Positions 9,439-18,726 of a stretch of 64,000 nucleotides of DNA are shown piece after piece. The translations under genes were made by a program, and so were the position numbers. The notes under the pieces were generated by a model that saw nothing but the letters and a program-made list of their open reading frames with translations, made no database searches and was not told the DNA's origin. Positions within the stretch are counted from its first letter, which is position 1, and each line of letters starts with the position of its first letter. The DNA comes from Streptomyces flaveus (lineage in GTDB: Bacteria; Actinomycetota; Actinomycetes; Streptomycetales; Streptomycetaceae), in assembly GCF_014647675.1 (NCBI RefSeq), contig NZ_BMPQ01000001.1:407089-471088 (forward strand). The letters run 5' to 3'.

Positions 9439-10476
9439 CTACCGGCTCACGGTCGCGATGAGCCGGCGCACGATGCCGTGTCTGCCGGCATCATGGGTGC
9501 GCAGGAACGCCCGGAGCCGCTCGGCGTGCCGATCGCTGCTGCACTGCAGGGGATGGACGACCGCGAAGTGGTCCTCCTCCTGAACGAAGGAGAGTTCGCG
9601 CAGCATGGGGGTGGCCGGGTCGGTGACGAACTTCTCCATGCCGGTCAGGGCCTCGTCGGTGGTCATGCCCTTCGGCATGACCAGTTCACCGGAGGCGGCC
9701 TTCGCGCTGTAGAAGCGGAGCATCTCCTCGGCGAAGCAGGAGCGCAGTTCGTCCTGCACCTCGGGGGCCTGGATGGCCTCGGTGAGCTTGATGCACGCCG
9801 CCTCGTCGGGCAGCGTTCCCAAGGTCAGCTGGTGGCTGACGGTCATGGTGTGGCGGCGCGAGTTGTCCCTGAGGAGCATCACGACGGTGCGGTCGGCCAC
9901 CGTCGTGAAGCGCTCTCCGGCATCGGCGAGCCGCAGCCACAGGTCCCAGTCCTCCATGCCGGTGTGGTCGGTGGTCCAGCCTCCGACGCTCTCGGGAAGT
10001 CCGCGCACATGACCTACGCGGGACGGCTCGTACAACGGCCACAACAGCTGGAGCTCGGGGTGCCAGAGGCCGTTGAGGCGGTGGGACCGGTATTCCTCCT
10101 CGCCCTGCGCGTTCATCCCGATGCTCGCGGTCGCCACCAGGCGCGCGCCGCCTTCGAACTCTCGTCGCAGCACGGCCAGGTGCTCGGGCAGCCACTGATC
10201 GTCGTAGTCCAGGTAGGCGATGGCTGGCGCGGTCGACGCGGCCAGGCCAATGTTGCGGGGGCCGCCGGGGTGGCCGTGCCGCTCGGTGCGGATCAGCTGT
10301 ATGCGCTCGTCGTCGTAGGAGCGCACCACGTCGTCCGTGTCGTCGGTGCAGCCGTCGGAGACGACGATCAGGCGCCAGTCGTCGAAGGTTTGGGCCAGAA
10401 CGCTGTCGATGGTCGGGCGGATGGCCTCGGACCGGTTCCAAGCCGGGCAGATCACGTCAATCGCCGCCGTGGTCAA
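9439..10476 (-). CDS. Family 2 glycosyltransferase
   Basis: This is a protein of about 345 residues with a GT-A fold. It opens with a DVICPAWNR strand, followed by TIDSVLAQTFDDWRLIVVSDG and the metal-binding YLDYDDQW (DxD-type). A TTG at 10476 with GAGGAAG just upstream fits the domain start; upstream residues in the same frame look non-coding. The C-terminal half is helical and without membrane segments, so this is likely a soluble transferase. It lies upstream of rfbA and rfbB on the same strand and could use a sugar they help make, either on a natural product or on a surface glycan. The acceptor is unknown. Confidence 0.85.
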   Translation of the reverse strand: MTTAAIDVICPAWNRSEAIRPTIDSVLAQTFDDWRLIVVSDGCTDDTDDVVRSYDDERIQLIRTERHGHPGGPRNIGLAASTAPAIAYLDYDDQWLPEHLAVLRREFEGGARLVATASIGMNAQGEEEYRSHRLNGLWHPELQLLWPLYEPSRVGHVRGLPESVGGWTTDHTGMEDWDLWLRLADAGERFTTVADRTVVMLLRDNSRRHTMTVSHQLTLGTLPDEAACIKLTEAIQAPEVQDELRSCFAEEMLRFYSAKAASGELVMPKGMTTDEALTGMEKFVTDPATPMLRELSFVQEEDHFAVVHPLQCSSDRHAERLRAFLRTHDAGRHGIVRRLIATVSR

Positions 10477-10731
10477 GGGCTTCCTCGCAGACTCTTCAGA
10501 CGGCCGTCGTGCCGTCCCCGGCACCCTCGCCGTCCTGCCTACATGTCGGCTATACGGACAGCGCCGGCACAATCCCGCGCGGCGGCGACTGAGGTTCGTG
10601 CGGTCGATCGGTCGCCGCCACCGCCGCCGAGGCCGTGGACACCGTCCGGCATTCCTGCCGCCGTTTGTGGCATGTTCGTTGTCTTCGGCAACTCCGAACT
10701 CGGTCCTGGCGCGGCTCCGGCTCTGGTGTTC

Positions 10732-11586
10732 TCAGGCGAAGACAACGGTGCGATGTCCGTTTGGCAGGACTCGGCGCGTGCTGTGCCATTGCACGGCTCG
10801 GGCCAGCGCTTGGCATTCCACATCGCGGCCGATGGCCACAAGCTGTTCCGGGGTGACAGCGTGGCTGACCCGTCGGACCTCCTGCTCGATGATCGGCCCT
10901 TCGTCAAGGTCGGCCGTCACATAGTGCGCGGTCGCGCCGATCAGCTTCACACCGCGTGCGTGCGCCTGGTGGTAGGGCTTGGCGCCCTTGAAGCTAGGCA
11001 GGAACGAGTGGTGGATGTTGATGATGCGACCGCTGAGCTGCTTGCACAGATTGTCCGAGAGGACCTGCATGTAGCGCGCCAGCACCACCAGCTCAACCCG
11101 CTCCGCCTCGACCAGGTCGAGCACCTGTTGCTCGGCGATGTTCTTGGTGTCCTGCGTCACGGGAATGTGGTGGAAGGGGATGTCGTACGTGCCGACCAGG
11201 TCGTGGAAGTCCGGGTGGTTGGAGACAACGGCGGCGATCTCCACCGGCAGCGCGCCGGTCTGAGCGCGGAACAGCAGGTCGTTCAGACAGTGCCCGAACT
11301 TGCTGACCATCAGCACGATCCGCATACGTTCCTTCGCCCGGTGGATCTGCCAGTCCATGAGGAAGGAGTCACCAACGGCGGCGAAGCTGGCCCGCAGCTT
11401 CTCCACCGACAGGGGCGCCTCGGCGGAGAACGCGACCCGCATGAAGAACAGCCCTGTGTCATGGTCGCCGAACTGCTGACTGTCCTCGATGTTGCATCCG
11501 GTCATGAACAGGTAGCTGGACACGGCGTGCACGACGCCCTGCTTGTCGGCACAAGAGAGGGTGAGGACGTAGTGGTCGGCGGGCAT
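10732..11586 (-). CDS. purU: Formyltetrahydrofolate deformylase
   Basis: This 284-residue enzyme hydrolyses 10-formyl-tetrahydrofolate to formate and tetrahydrofolate, balancing one-carbon pools. It has an N-terminal ACT domain (about residues 5-80) and then a formyltransferase-fold catalytic domain with INIHHSFLPSFKGAKPY and ATAHYVTADLDEGPII, which carry the catalytic Asn, His and Asp. ATG 11586 follows GGAGAG. It is transcribed leftward, 255 bases upstream of the glycosyltransferase. In natural-product clusters such genes can supply formate or recycle folate, but this may be an ordinary housekeeping paralogue. Confidence 0.94.
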   Translation of the reverse strand: MPADHYVLTLSCADKQGVVHAVSSYLFMTGCNIEDSQQFGDHDTGLFFMRVAFSAEAPLSVEKLRASFAAVGDSFLMDWQIHRAKERMRIVLMVSKFGHCLNDLLFRAQTGALPVEIAAVVSNHPDFHDLVGTYDIPFHHIPVTQDTKNIAEQQVLDLVEAERVELVVLARYMQVLSDNLCKQLSGRIINIHHSFLPSFKGAKPYHQAHARGVKLIGATAHYVTADLDEGPIIEQEVRRVSHAVTPEQLVAIGRDVECQALARAVQWHSTRRVLPNGHRTVVFA

Positions 11587-11815
11587 AGGGTCTCTCCGGT
11601 GTGTGTTGGCCGGCGCCCGCCTGGGCGGGTGGCAGGGCGCAGATGTCTCACCCAAGCATCGGCGTCCATATTTTCCATATTGAGGTTCCGACTGTGCGGG
11701 AAGTGCTGATCAGCTGCGAACCGTTCCTGGACGCGCCGACAGACCGGACAGCACCCTCTCCTGCCCGGCGAGGCGTCCGGTCAACTCCTCAAGCTGAGCG
11801 CGCCCTGACAAAGAA

Positions 11816-11855
11816 GACCGGCCGCTCCGTCTCGGGGGTGACGGGGCGGCCGGTC
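11816..11855 (-). terminator. Hairpin after the phospholipase gene
   Basis: Two 16-base arms (11816-11831 and 11840-11855) pair with a single G-T-type mismatch around an 8-base loop, about 60 bases beyond the phospholipase stop codon. The rest of 11587-11916 holds no gene. Confidence 0.7.
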
Positions 11856-11916
11856 AGAGGGCGGGTCGGGACCGTGGCCCTGTCCCGCCCTTGCCTTGTG
11901 GGACAGAAGGAGCGAA

Positions 11917-12405
11917 TTACCGGGCGTCGGCCTCGCCGTCGACCATGGCCGAGTTCCCGAAGACGGAGACCGCCTGGTAGTAGGTCCACGCCGTGGCCAG
12001 ACACGCCGATCCCTGGGCACCGGAGTAGGACGCACAGACACGCTTGAGGTCGGCGTAGAAGGCGTTGTCCAGCCGGTCCTTGTTGGCGGCGAACGTACCG
12101 ACGGCCTTGTAGTTGCGGTACCCGAAGTCATGACGAGCACAGGCGTTCTTGAAGGGGAAGCCTAACGGGTTGTCCGGCGACGTCGTGCAGTAGTCGGTGG
12201 ACCAGTCGAACTCGTAGGCACTCCAAGCGGCCTGGTTCTGGCGAGCCGCGTTCCAGGCGTCGTAGTTGCCGGCGCTGGACTGTGTCCAGTTGCTCAGCAC
12301 CTGGGCCTTGTCGGCAGGGGCGGCGTTGGACTGACTGGCTGTCAGGAAAGTGAGGGAGAGTGCGAGAGCCGCGGCGAGCAAGGGGCCGACAACGTGACGG
12401 CGCAT
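11917..12405 (-). CDS. Secreted phospholipase A2 (bacterial type)
   Basis: This 162-residue precursor has a Sec signal peptide of about 28 residues ending SNA-AP. The mature part matches the small Streptomyces phospholipase A2 family, which hydrolyses the sn-2 ester of phospholipids outside the cell using Ca2+. The catalytic His-Asp pair is H92-D93 in CARHDFGYRNY. Cys residues at about 73 and 89, and a second pair near residues 129-139, match the family's two disulphides. ATG 12405 has GGAGGT 6 bases upstream; the frame is open further upstream, but that part has no signal peptide. It is a monocistronic gene with its own terminator, divergent from another secreted protein. Confidence 0.93.
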   Translation of the reverse strand: MRRHVVGPLLAAALALSLTFLTASQSNAAPADKAQVLSNWTQSSAGNYDAWNAARQNQAAWSAYEFDWSTDYCTTSPDNPLGFPFKNACARHDFGYRNYKAVGTFAANKDRLDNAFYADLKRVCASYSGAQGSACLATAWTYYQAVSVFGNSAMVDGEADAR

Positions 12406-12753
12406 GCGATGACCTCCGTAAGGGCTGTGCGAATGGGCCCCGAATCCGAGGCGCGCCGGGGCAGGCCCAGCGTGAATCGCGCGTCTATGCCGGAGATATA
12501 CGGATCCCTCGGTGTCGCGGGGTCTCGGGGCCGACGTCACCGCGCAGACGGGGCGTCAGCCGCTGCCGACAACCGCCCCTGACAGGTGCCGATCCGCCTG
12601 CGGAAGGTCCACGATGACCTGTGTCGGTAGAGCCGCCACATGCCGCGACGAGTCCGGCAAACGGCGATGTAGAGACATGCAAGAGCAGATGTAGCGGGCC
12701 GATGTGGTGTGTGTCCGCAGGACATGCTTCCCGAGAAGGACAAGGAGTTCACT
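12406..12753. other. Divergent promoter region between two secreted-protein genes
   Basis: About 350 bases between the leftward phospholipase and the rightward secreted protein. No open reading frame with coding character was seen. It presumably carries promoters for both genes. Confidence 0.5.
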
Positions 12754-13161
12754 ATGCGGCGGCTGCTGTCGGTAGCACTGCTCAGCGCCTTGACCGTCGG
12801 CCTCACCGTGACGGCGACATCCACGTCGTATGCGGCGCCCGGCTGTATCGAAACGAGCGACACCCGTAGTTGGGGACGGGGCGAGGTCTCGGCATGCTTC
12901 GAAGACGGAGAAGCCAGGGTCCAGGGCAACGTCGTGGATCTCCTGCCCGGTGGGGGGCTGGGTTCCCCCGACGGGTACTGCGTCGCCTGGTACATCGAGT
13001 ACGAGACCACGTCCGGTGATGCCTATCAGCACTCGCCGCTGGCCTGTGGCCACCTGGGGCGTGCCGAGAGGAACTTCGACTACGACCCCTCGGCGGGCGA
13101 GCACGGAGTGAAGGGCATCACTGGCGTGAAGCGCGCTGTGCTCAACCTCGTCTCCCTATAG
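12754..13161 (+). CDS. Small secreted protein, function unknown
   Basis: This is a 135-residue precursor. ATG 12754 follows AAGGAG by 6 bases and opens a clear signal peptide (MRRLLSVALLSALTVGL, end near TSYA-AP). The mature domain of about 107 residues has Cys at the start (APGC), a second at SACFEDGEA, and further ones at GYCVAW and LACGH, which could make two disulphides. It looks like a small beta-rich extracellular domain, but I do not recognise the family. It is divergent from the phospholipase gene, and an ISAs1-type remnant follows. Confidence 0.75.
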   Translation: MRRLLSVALLSALTVGLTVTATSTSYAAPGCIETSDTRSWGRGEVSACFEDGEARVQGNVVDLLPGGGLGSPDGYCVAWYIEYETTSGDAYQHSPLACGHLGRAERNFDYDPSAGEHGVKGITGVKRAVLNLVSL

Positions 13162-13439
13162 GGGCGTTGTGGCGCCGGTGTGTGGCGGAGGAGCACGGAC
13201 GCTGCCGTTCACGCACCGGCGGTCACGGCATTGGCGGGTACCCAACGCACTCACCGATCGGCTGGGGATGCCGACCGCTCGATCGACCAGATCGCCAATG
13301 ACTTCGACGGACCGAGACCGCGGTGCGGTTGCGGAGATCAACCAGGCCCGACCGACGTCGGCGAGCGGGGCGGCCCCGGCAGTGGCAAGCCTGAGGAGCC
13401 GGCCCAGCTCCGTCGGCCACTGGCCCGCAAAGAGCGTCA

Positions 13440-13595
13440 CCGAGTCTCGCGCCGCCCGTGCCCGGCCTCACGCTCGTAGCACCGCGCGGTCACTTCCTTC
13501 CAGGGCAAGGAGCGCAGCGCATCGTGCAGCGTCGGCTGGTTCCCCTTGACCACCAGCACGTAGTGCGCCTTCTTCTCCCCCCGGCATACGGCGAT
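13440..13595 (-). pseudogene. ISAs1-type transposase remnant
   Basis: On the complement, about 50 codons read as the middle of an ISAs1/IS4-like DDE transposase: KKAHYVLVVKGNQPTLHDAL, then RSLPWKEVTARCYERE and GHGRRETR. The frame then meets a TGA, and neither the N-terminal nor the C-terminal part of the transposase is nearby. No start codon or terminal repeats are visible, so this is a dead fragment. Confidence 0.8.
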
Positions 13596-13610
13596 GCTCA
13601 CCTCGCGTGG

Positions 13611-14990
13611 TCACCACTGGCTCCGTGCGACCGCCGGGCCGGCTGGTTCTCGGTGGGTGCGGCGGCGTCGGTGGCGGCGCACCAGTGTGGGCAGCCACGG
13701 CACGGCGCCGAGCACGGACAGGAGCGACAGCAGCGGGATGCGCCACCAGGCCGAGACCTGCGACGGTGGCGGAGGTTGCTCCTTGGCCACCCACGGTCGT
13801 GCGGTCTTCGACCATGCCAGGAAGGCGTCACCGACCGGGACCAGGCCGAAGGCGTACCGCTTGGTCCAAGGGGTGTGGATCGGCAGGCCGGCTACTTCGC
13901 TTACGCCTGCCAGCGCGGCTGTGAGGGGGGCGTCGCCGTGGACCTGGGCCGCGCCGATGGTGACCACGCTCGCCGACAGGCTCACGCCGAGCGGGAGCGG
14001 GCCGGAGTCGACGTCGGCCGGGCCGTCCATGCCGTCGGGGTACTCCCGCACGGCCGGCCCGAGGCCAAGAGGCGAGGCGATGTACCAGTTGCGGAAGTGC
14101 AGGTATTGCTGACGGGCGAAGACCGGGTCGATGTCGATCAGGAAGCGCTGAATGAGGCTCTGCGAGGTGCCCCTGGCCACCTCGATCGGGTCGCCGGTGT
14201 CCGGGGCGGCCCGGTGCGGGAGCAGTCCGGTGCGCGGGTCGAGCCGCTGGCGCACCTCGCGCAGCCACCGCTGGACGGTTTCGGTGAACCGGTCGGGCAG
14301 CAGGGTGTCGTGCAGCCGCAGCGATGCGATCGCCACGGTCGAGTCGACCGGCCACGCCTGACCGGCGTACGCCTCCAGATACGGCGACCGCGAGGCGTCG
14401 AAAGCCGCGCCGAGCGCGGCCGAGTCCCGGGTGAACCGCCGTACCTCGGCCGGATCGCGCTGCCCGGCCGGGTGCAGGCTCAGCACCCCGCCGCGCAGCC
14501 AGTTGCTCCAGCCGCGGTGGAAAACGCCGTACGGCGGAGTGAGGCTCGGGCTGAACGGGGCACGGCCGGACGGAGAGTCCAGCCGCCCCAGCGCCCACCG
14601 CGCCTCTCGCAATGCCGTCGAACGCTCGCCGACCGGTTCGCGCATCCCGATCTCGACCCAGTTCAGACCGTAGAGCACGTGCAGGAAGAAGTAGCCCTCG
14701 GGAAACATCCCCTGCGCCTCGCCGCCGGCCCCGTCGTCCAGCGCCTCACGCAGGAACGCCAGCTGCCGCCGGACCCCGGGCGGCTCGCCGTCCGTGCCCG
14801 CGGTGGCGGGCACGACCAGCCGCACCGCACCCAGCAGGGCACAGATACTGACCAGCACCGCGACCAGCCGACGCGACCAGCGCACCACACGACGCCCTGC
14901 CGACGGCGGTGAGGGACGGCCGTCGGTGCGCCCCGCCTCCCCCTCCGCGCCGGGACCGGTGTCGGCCGTTACCTCTGTACCGATCTCCAA
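13611..14990 (-). CDS. Membrane-anchored protein of unknown function
   Basis: This 459-residue protein starts with TTG, 7 bases after GGGAG. A hydrophilic tail of about 40 residues precedes one membrane helix at roughly residues 41-62 (VAVLVSICALLGAVRLVV). A second helix lies near the C-terminus (about 415-435), before a basic tail rich in Arg and His. The large domain between them would be outside the cell. It has many helices and aromatic motifs such as YFFLHVLYGLNWVEIGM and GVFHRGWSNWL, which suggests an alpha/alpha-barrel fold. I cannot name the family. It is a single gene between an IS fragment and a divergent DUF1963 gene. Confidence 0.7.
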   Translation of the reverse strand: MEIGTEVTADTGPGAEGEAGRTDGRPSPPSAGRRVVRWSRRLVAVLVSICALLGAVRLVVPATAGTDGEPPGVRRQLAFLREALDDGAGGEAQGMFPEGYFFLHVLYGLNWVEIGMREPVGERSTALREARWALGRLDSPSGRAPFSPSLTPPYGVFHRGWSNWLRGGVLSLHPAGQRDPAEVRRFTRDSAALGAAFDASRSPYLEAYAGQAWPVDSTVAIASLRLHDTLLPDRFTETVQRWLREVRQRLDPRTGLLPHRAAPDTGDPIEVARGTSQSLIQRFLIDIDPVFARQQYLHFRNWYIASPLGLGPAVREYPDGMDGPADVDSGPLPLGVSLSASVVTIGAAQVHGDAPLTAALAGVSEVAGLPIHTPWTKRYAFGLVPVGDAFLAWSKTARPWVAKEQPPPPSQVSAWWRIPLLSLLSVLGAVPWLPTLVRRHRRRRTHREPAGPAVARSQW

Positions 14991-15341
14991 CCCATGACTC
15001 CCTCATCGTCATCTGGCAGTGCCACCGCCATGCACGACGCGAGTGCCGGCAACGAGGTTCACTCCATGCCCTGCGACAGTTGGGGGTGGCGTCTTCGCCA
15101 TCGTCGTGCACCTGGCCCGCCGCCCGGTCCCGCTTCTCCTGGACAAGGACGGGCGGGCTGGGAGTGGGGGCGCTGCGGCAGACACCGTTGCCGTGTGCGC
15201 AGCGGCGGACACGGCACGAACGACCGAGGGCCGCGGGACCTGTTCCGGCGTCTTGAAACGCCCGTCAGTGCGGGCCGGGTCGGTCAGGGCGGCGTCGGTC
15301 GTCCGGCCCGCGACCGGTTCACTTCATCGTGGCAGGTGGTC
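14991..15341. other. Intergenic region between divergent genes
   Basis: About 350 bases with no recognisable gene. The DUF1963 frame is open through it, but the translation is low-complexity Arg/Gly/Pro and does not look coding. Confidence 0.45.
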
Positions 15342-16106
15342 ATGATCGCCCCAGGCATACTCTGCGACATGAATTCGATGGATCCGTTCCGCAACGAAGC
15401 CCGCAGCCGCGACTTACCGGAGGACGAGGTCGAGCGATGGCTCGGCACCGTCCGTCCCTGCGCGATGCTGGGCACCGCTGGTGAGGCGCCGCCCGGCAGT
15501 CCGGTGGCCGGACGACTCGGCGGGCTGCCGCCGATGCCCGAGGACGAACCCGTTCCGCGCCTGCCGTTCCTCGCCTCGGTCGACCTCGCGGCCATCCCGC
15601 CCGGCGCGACGGACATCCCGCTCCCGAAGGAGGGCACGCTGCTCTTCTTCGCGAGCACGGAGAACCCGTGGAATGGCCGCGAATGGTCCCGGCTTGTCTA
15701 CGTCCCGGTCGGCACGCCCGTCTCCGAACGCCGTCCGGGCGGCGAGTACCAGCCGCCGGTCCACCCCACCCAAGATCTACATCTGACGATCGAACCCTCG
15801 CTGCCCAACCGCGGCTACGAAACCCAGGAGTTCCCGCACGCCGGCGACCTGGGGGAGGTGTGGTGGGAGACCTGCGACGAGATGCAGACGGGCGGAACGG
15901 TGCAGATGGGCGGCTACCCCTGGGTCTGGAACGCGGATCCAACCACGGACTACGACCACGGCCCGGGCGACTGGGTGCTGCTCGCCGAACTCGGCGGCGA
16001 GGATCTGACCGAAGGTGACCTGGGCATCATCGACTGGGTGATCCGCCGGGACGACCTGGCAGCCCGCCGCTTCGACCAGGCCCGGGCCTGCTTCGACATG
16101 ACCTGA
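15342..16106 (+). CDS. DUF1963 (YwqG-like) family protein
   Basis: This protein of about 254 residues matches the DUF1963/YwqG family of soluble proteins of unknown function. Typical features are RLPFLASVDLAAIP, then GTLLFFAS, the MGGYPWVWN (usually GGxPxxxQ) block, and DWVLLAELGGED near the end. ATG 15342 is preceded by AGGTGG and was chosen over the next ATG at 15369, which has no ribosome binding site; homologues would be consistent with either. The gene stands alone with an IS630-type remnant downstream. Confidence 0.8.
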   Translation: MIAPGILCDMNSMDPFRNEARSRDLPEDEVERWLGTVRPCAMLGTAGEAPPGSPVAGRLGGLPPMPEDEPVPRLPFLASVDLAAIPPGATDIPLPKEGTLLFFASTENPWNGREWSRLVYVPVGTPVSERRPGGEYQPPVHPTQDLHLTIEPSLPNRGYETQEFPHAGDLGEVWWETCDEMQTGGTVQMGGYPWVWNADPTTDYDHGPGDWVLLAELGGEDLTEGDLGIIDWVIRRDDLAARRFDQARACFDMT

Positions 16107-16241
16107 CGCAACCTCAGGCGAGGCGCACACCCTCGCGGAGACCGCGCGGCTCGGCTCCACCCGCGCGCCCGGCACGCTCAGCGTCCGGTAACACTGATGC
16201 CCCTGCTCCTCTTCCTCTACGGCCTGAACGAGTCCGTGCTG

Positions 16242-16409
16242 CCGCCAGGCACGCCGCCGACGTTCCACTGACCTCTCGCTCACCCGCAGATCCTTCGCCC
16301 TCACCGCGGTCTCCTCACCCGGTGTGAACCGCTCACCGGCCTCGTACCGGATCCGCTCCCGAAACCGCCGCCGCTCAGAGGTCGGTCCGCCACCCTGCGC
16401 GTACCGCAT
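16242..16409 (-). pseudogene. IS630-family transposase N-terminal remnant
   Basis: About 56 codons on the complement read as the N-terminal helix-turn-helix part of a Streptomyces IS630-type transposase: MRYAQGGG at the start, RFRERIRYEAGERF, then VRAKDLRVSERSVERRRRAWR. The DDE catalytic domain that should follow is missing, and the downstream sequence is unrelated. Confidence 0.8.
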
Positions 16410-16484
16410 ACCACCGGCCTACCGCAGGGATCAGCACACATCGCCCCCGACAACACTCCGAAGAGATCAGCAGGCACTCAAAGG

Positions 16485-17198
16485 TCAGCCGATGGGTCGA
16501 AGCACGCGCACCGTCATGTGCATGCGGTCGCGGAAGCCGAGGTGCTCGTACAACCTGCGCGCGCGGGAGTTGTCCGACAAGACGTGGAGGAACGGCCGCC
16601 GCCCACTCGCGACGATGTCGTGCACGAGCGAGTGGGTGATCGCCCCGCCCAGGCCGCGACCGGTATAGCCGGCGTCCGTGCACACGGCGCTGATCTCCGC
16701 CCATTCGCCAGGGTGCATACGCTCGCCGGCCATGCAGACGAGCTCGCCCTCGTCCCACAGCCCGCGGTAGCCGCCCAGTTTGACCGTCTCATGCTCGAAC
16801 GGGCCGGGATGGGTGCGCTCGGCGAGAGCCACCATGGCGTCGACATCGTCGGAACCGAGCGGTGTGAACGCCGGGTAACCGCCCTCCGGGCGTGAGCCGA
16901 GCGCGGCCGCCGACGAGCCCCACACCATCTGGGAGCCGGACAGCACCTGCAGTTCCTGCCAGCCGGGCGGGGTCTGCGAGCAGACGACGGCCACCGTGTC
17001 GCTTCCCGTCACCTCGGCGAGCTCGTCCCACGCGGCCGGATCCCGCTCGTCCGCGACCGCGGCGAACGGAGAGACCGAGGACCGGTACCGCCGAGCCTTC
17101 TCACCGCCTACGGCATGGGCGGCATCGGCTCCCGTGAGCGAGAACCAGACTGGATTGTCGAGCTGGGCCGCACGCTCGGATCGGTAGCGCTCGGCCAT
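16485..17198 (-). CDS. GNAT-family N-acetyltransferase
   Basis: This 237-residue protein has a C-terminal GNAT domain (about residues 110-232) of the FR47-like type. The acetyl-CoA-binding segment is TGRGLGGAITHSLVHD, preceded by the ISAVCTDAGYT strand and followed by FLHVLSDNSRARRLYEHLGF. The N-terminal half forms a second, more divergent domain. ATG 17198 has AGAGGT just upstream. It is transcribed alone. The substrate cannot be predicted. Confidence 0.88.
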   Translation of the reverse strand: MAERYRSERAAQLDNPVWFSLTGADAAHAVGGEKARRYRSSVSPFAAVADERDPAAWDELAEVTGSDTVAVVCSQTPPGWQELQVLSGSQMVWGSSAAALGSRPEGGYPAFTPLGSDDVDAMVALAERTHPGPFEHETVKLGGYRGLWDEGELVCMAGERMHPGEWAEISAVCTDAGYTGRGLGGAITHSLVHDIVASGRRPFLHVLSDNSRARRLYEHLGFRDRMHMTVRVLRPIG

Positions 17199-17288
17199 TC
17201 GTACCTCTTTCCGGAGATCTGAATTCGATACTCAAGCGGCGGGGACCGGAAACGGAACGACAGTCACCGCGCCAGTCCCCGACCCTAC

Positions 17289-17390
17289 TCAGATGGCGAC
17301 CATGCTCGCGTCGACGTTGAGGACGGTGCCGGTGACGTAGCGCGATGCGGCGGATGCCAGACACAGGACGGCGTGTGAGGTGTCGTCGCG
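17289..17390 (-). pseudogene. Short-chain dehydrogenase C-terminal remnant
   Basis: About 30 codons on the complement match the C-terminus of classical short-chain dehydrogenases: AVLCLASAASRYVTGTVLNV, ending in DASMVAI and a stop. The catalytic Tyr-Lys and nucleotide-binding parts are absent. The other 17199-17735 intergenic bases hold nothing else I can identify. Confidence 0.7.
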
Positions 17391-17735
17391 TTCAACGGAG
17401 GTCGCCGGCAAGGCAGTTGCGTAGGGCGCCTGGTAGCCGGCCGCGAAGTCGATCAGGGCGAGCCTCTTACCCGGCCTGCCATAGATCAGCGCTCGCACCG
17501 GCCCAAGGTCGAGGTATCGAAGCCACGGAGGCCGGCATGTCGTCCAGAGCGACGCACAGACGCAGGTCAACGCCGAAGACGTCACCCTGGCATGGACCGG
17601 CGCCGACCGGTAAAGCCCGCGGCCGGTAGCGGGCTCTTGCGACGTGAGAGCGGCTGGGCTACAGGCCGGTCCCCGCCGTGTCACAGGACAGTCCGGCGAT
17701 GGTGCCCGACTGCCCGCGTCGGCAAGGATGACCGG

Positions 17736-18422
17736 GTGAATGATCACATAGCAGAGAACGCCTCCGCCCCGCGCCCTCCGCGCGGGGCGGCCCGCTGTGC
17801 CGAGGCCGCCCTCGCCCTCGCGGGCGTGGCCTGGGCGGCGCAGGCCGTGTGGCAGATCCGCCTCGCCGCAGCCGGTGAGCCGGCGTCCGGGCCGCCCGAC
17901 CAGGGCAACGGCAATCACCGCACGCCGACCTCGCTGGAGGACGCGTACCACATCGTCAGTGCCGTGGGAGACATCGTCACCGGGCTCTGCGCGCTCGTCT
18001 TCCTGCTCTGGCTCGTGCGCGCCCGCGACAACGCCCGCGCCCTCTCGGGCGAACGCCCGCGCTACTCCTGGCCCTGGGTCTACCTGGGCTGGATCGTCCC
18101 CGTCGCGAACCTCTGGGTGCCCCGCGGCATCGTCGCTGACGTGCACCGCGCGAGTGCCCCGGGCGCGCCGCTGCCCCGCGCCCTGAACTGGTGGTGGGGC
18201 CTGTGGCTGGCCGGGATGTTCAGCGGGGCGGGTCTGATGTACGCCGACTCCACGGACGAGGTCATCGCGCGTGCCTACACGGACATCTGGCAGCTGCTGC
18301 TCTCCGACACGGCGGTTGTGGCCGCGGCCGTGGCGGGCGTCCTCGTCGTACGGGCCGTCACCGTGGCGCAGACCGGGCGTACGGCCGACGCCGTGCGCCA
18401 CGACACCGCCCCAGAAGCGTGA
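17736..18422 (+). CDS. DUF4328 family membrane protein
   Basis: This 228-residue protein starts with GTG 17736 after AAGGA. It has four predicted membrane helices: near residues 20-40, about 70-92, about 115-135 and about 185-210. The family features are visible, including the WPWVYLGWIVPVANLWVPRGI segment in parts and a second WWWGLWLAGM stretch. DUF4328 proteins are common single-copy paralogues in Streptomyces, with unknown function. The C-terminal 20 residues are hydrophilic. It converges on the WD40 gene. Confidence 0.82.
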   Translation: MNDHIAENASAPRPPRGAARCAEAALALAGVAWAAQAVWQIRLAAAGEPASGPPDQGNGNHRTPTSLEDAYHIVSAVGDIVTGLCALVFLLWLVRARDNARALSGERPRYSWPWVYLGWIVPVANLWVPRGIVADVHRASAPGAPLPRALNWWWGLWLAGMFSGAGLMYADSTDEVIARAYTDIWQLLLSDTAVVAAAVAGVLVVRAVTVAQTGRTADAVRHDTAPEA

Positions 18423-18726
18423 AACCGAGCGGCCACCGTCGCTGTCTCACACACCGACACCCGGACAACTACCGCCGCTGGAGGCACCCATGGCCGTATC
18501 GCCTGCCGCCGCAGAGCGGACGGTCAGCCGGCCGGGACTCGAACCGCCGCCAAACCGCCGTGTTGAGCACCGTCCCGCCGCACCTTCGCGTACGCCGGGA
18601 GTGGAGAAGGTGGACCTGCTGCCCGGCAGTGGGAGCGTGACGGTCGGTACGCATGGCAGGTATCGGCAGGCGATCGGCATTCTCGACCTTCCGTTGCCCG
18701 ATCCTCTTTCGCCGTATGTGAGCGCG
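18423..18726. other. Convergent intergenic region
   Basis: About 300 bases between the 3' ends of the DUF4328 and WD40 genes. One forward frame stays open with a mixed composition but has no ribosome binding site or recognisable motif. I see no gene here. Confidence 0.4.

Noticed and set aside
13156..13440. A complement frame of 94 codons running on from the ISAs1 remnant
   Set aside because: It does not match the transposase C-terminus and has no ribosome binding site; coding character is weak.
13611..14990. Possible linalool dehydratase-like enzyme
   Set aside because: The helical, aromatic-rich domain is only vaguely similar; no diagnostic motif could be confirmed by eye, so it is left as unknown.
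18530..18560. A TTCGAGTCCC-type T-arm on the complement, suggesting a tRNA
   Set aside because: The flanking bases do not form a five-pair T stem, and no anticodon arm or acceptor stem is found.
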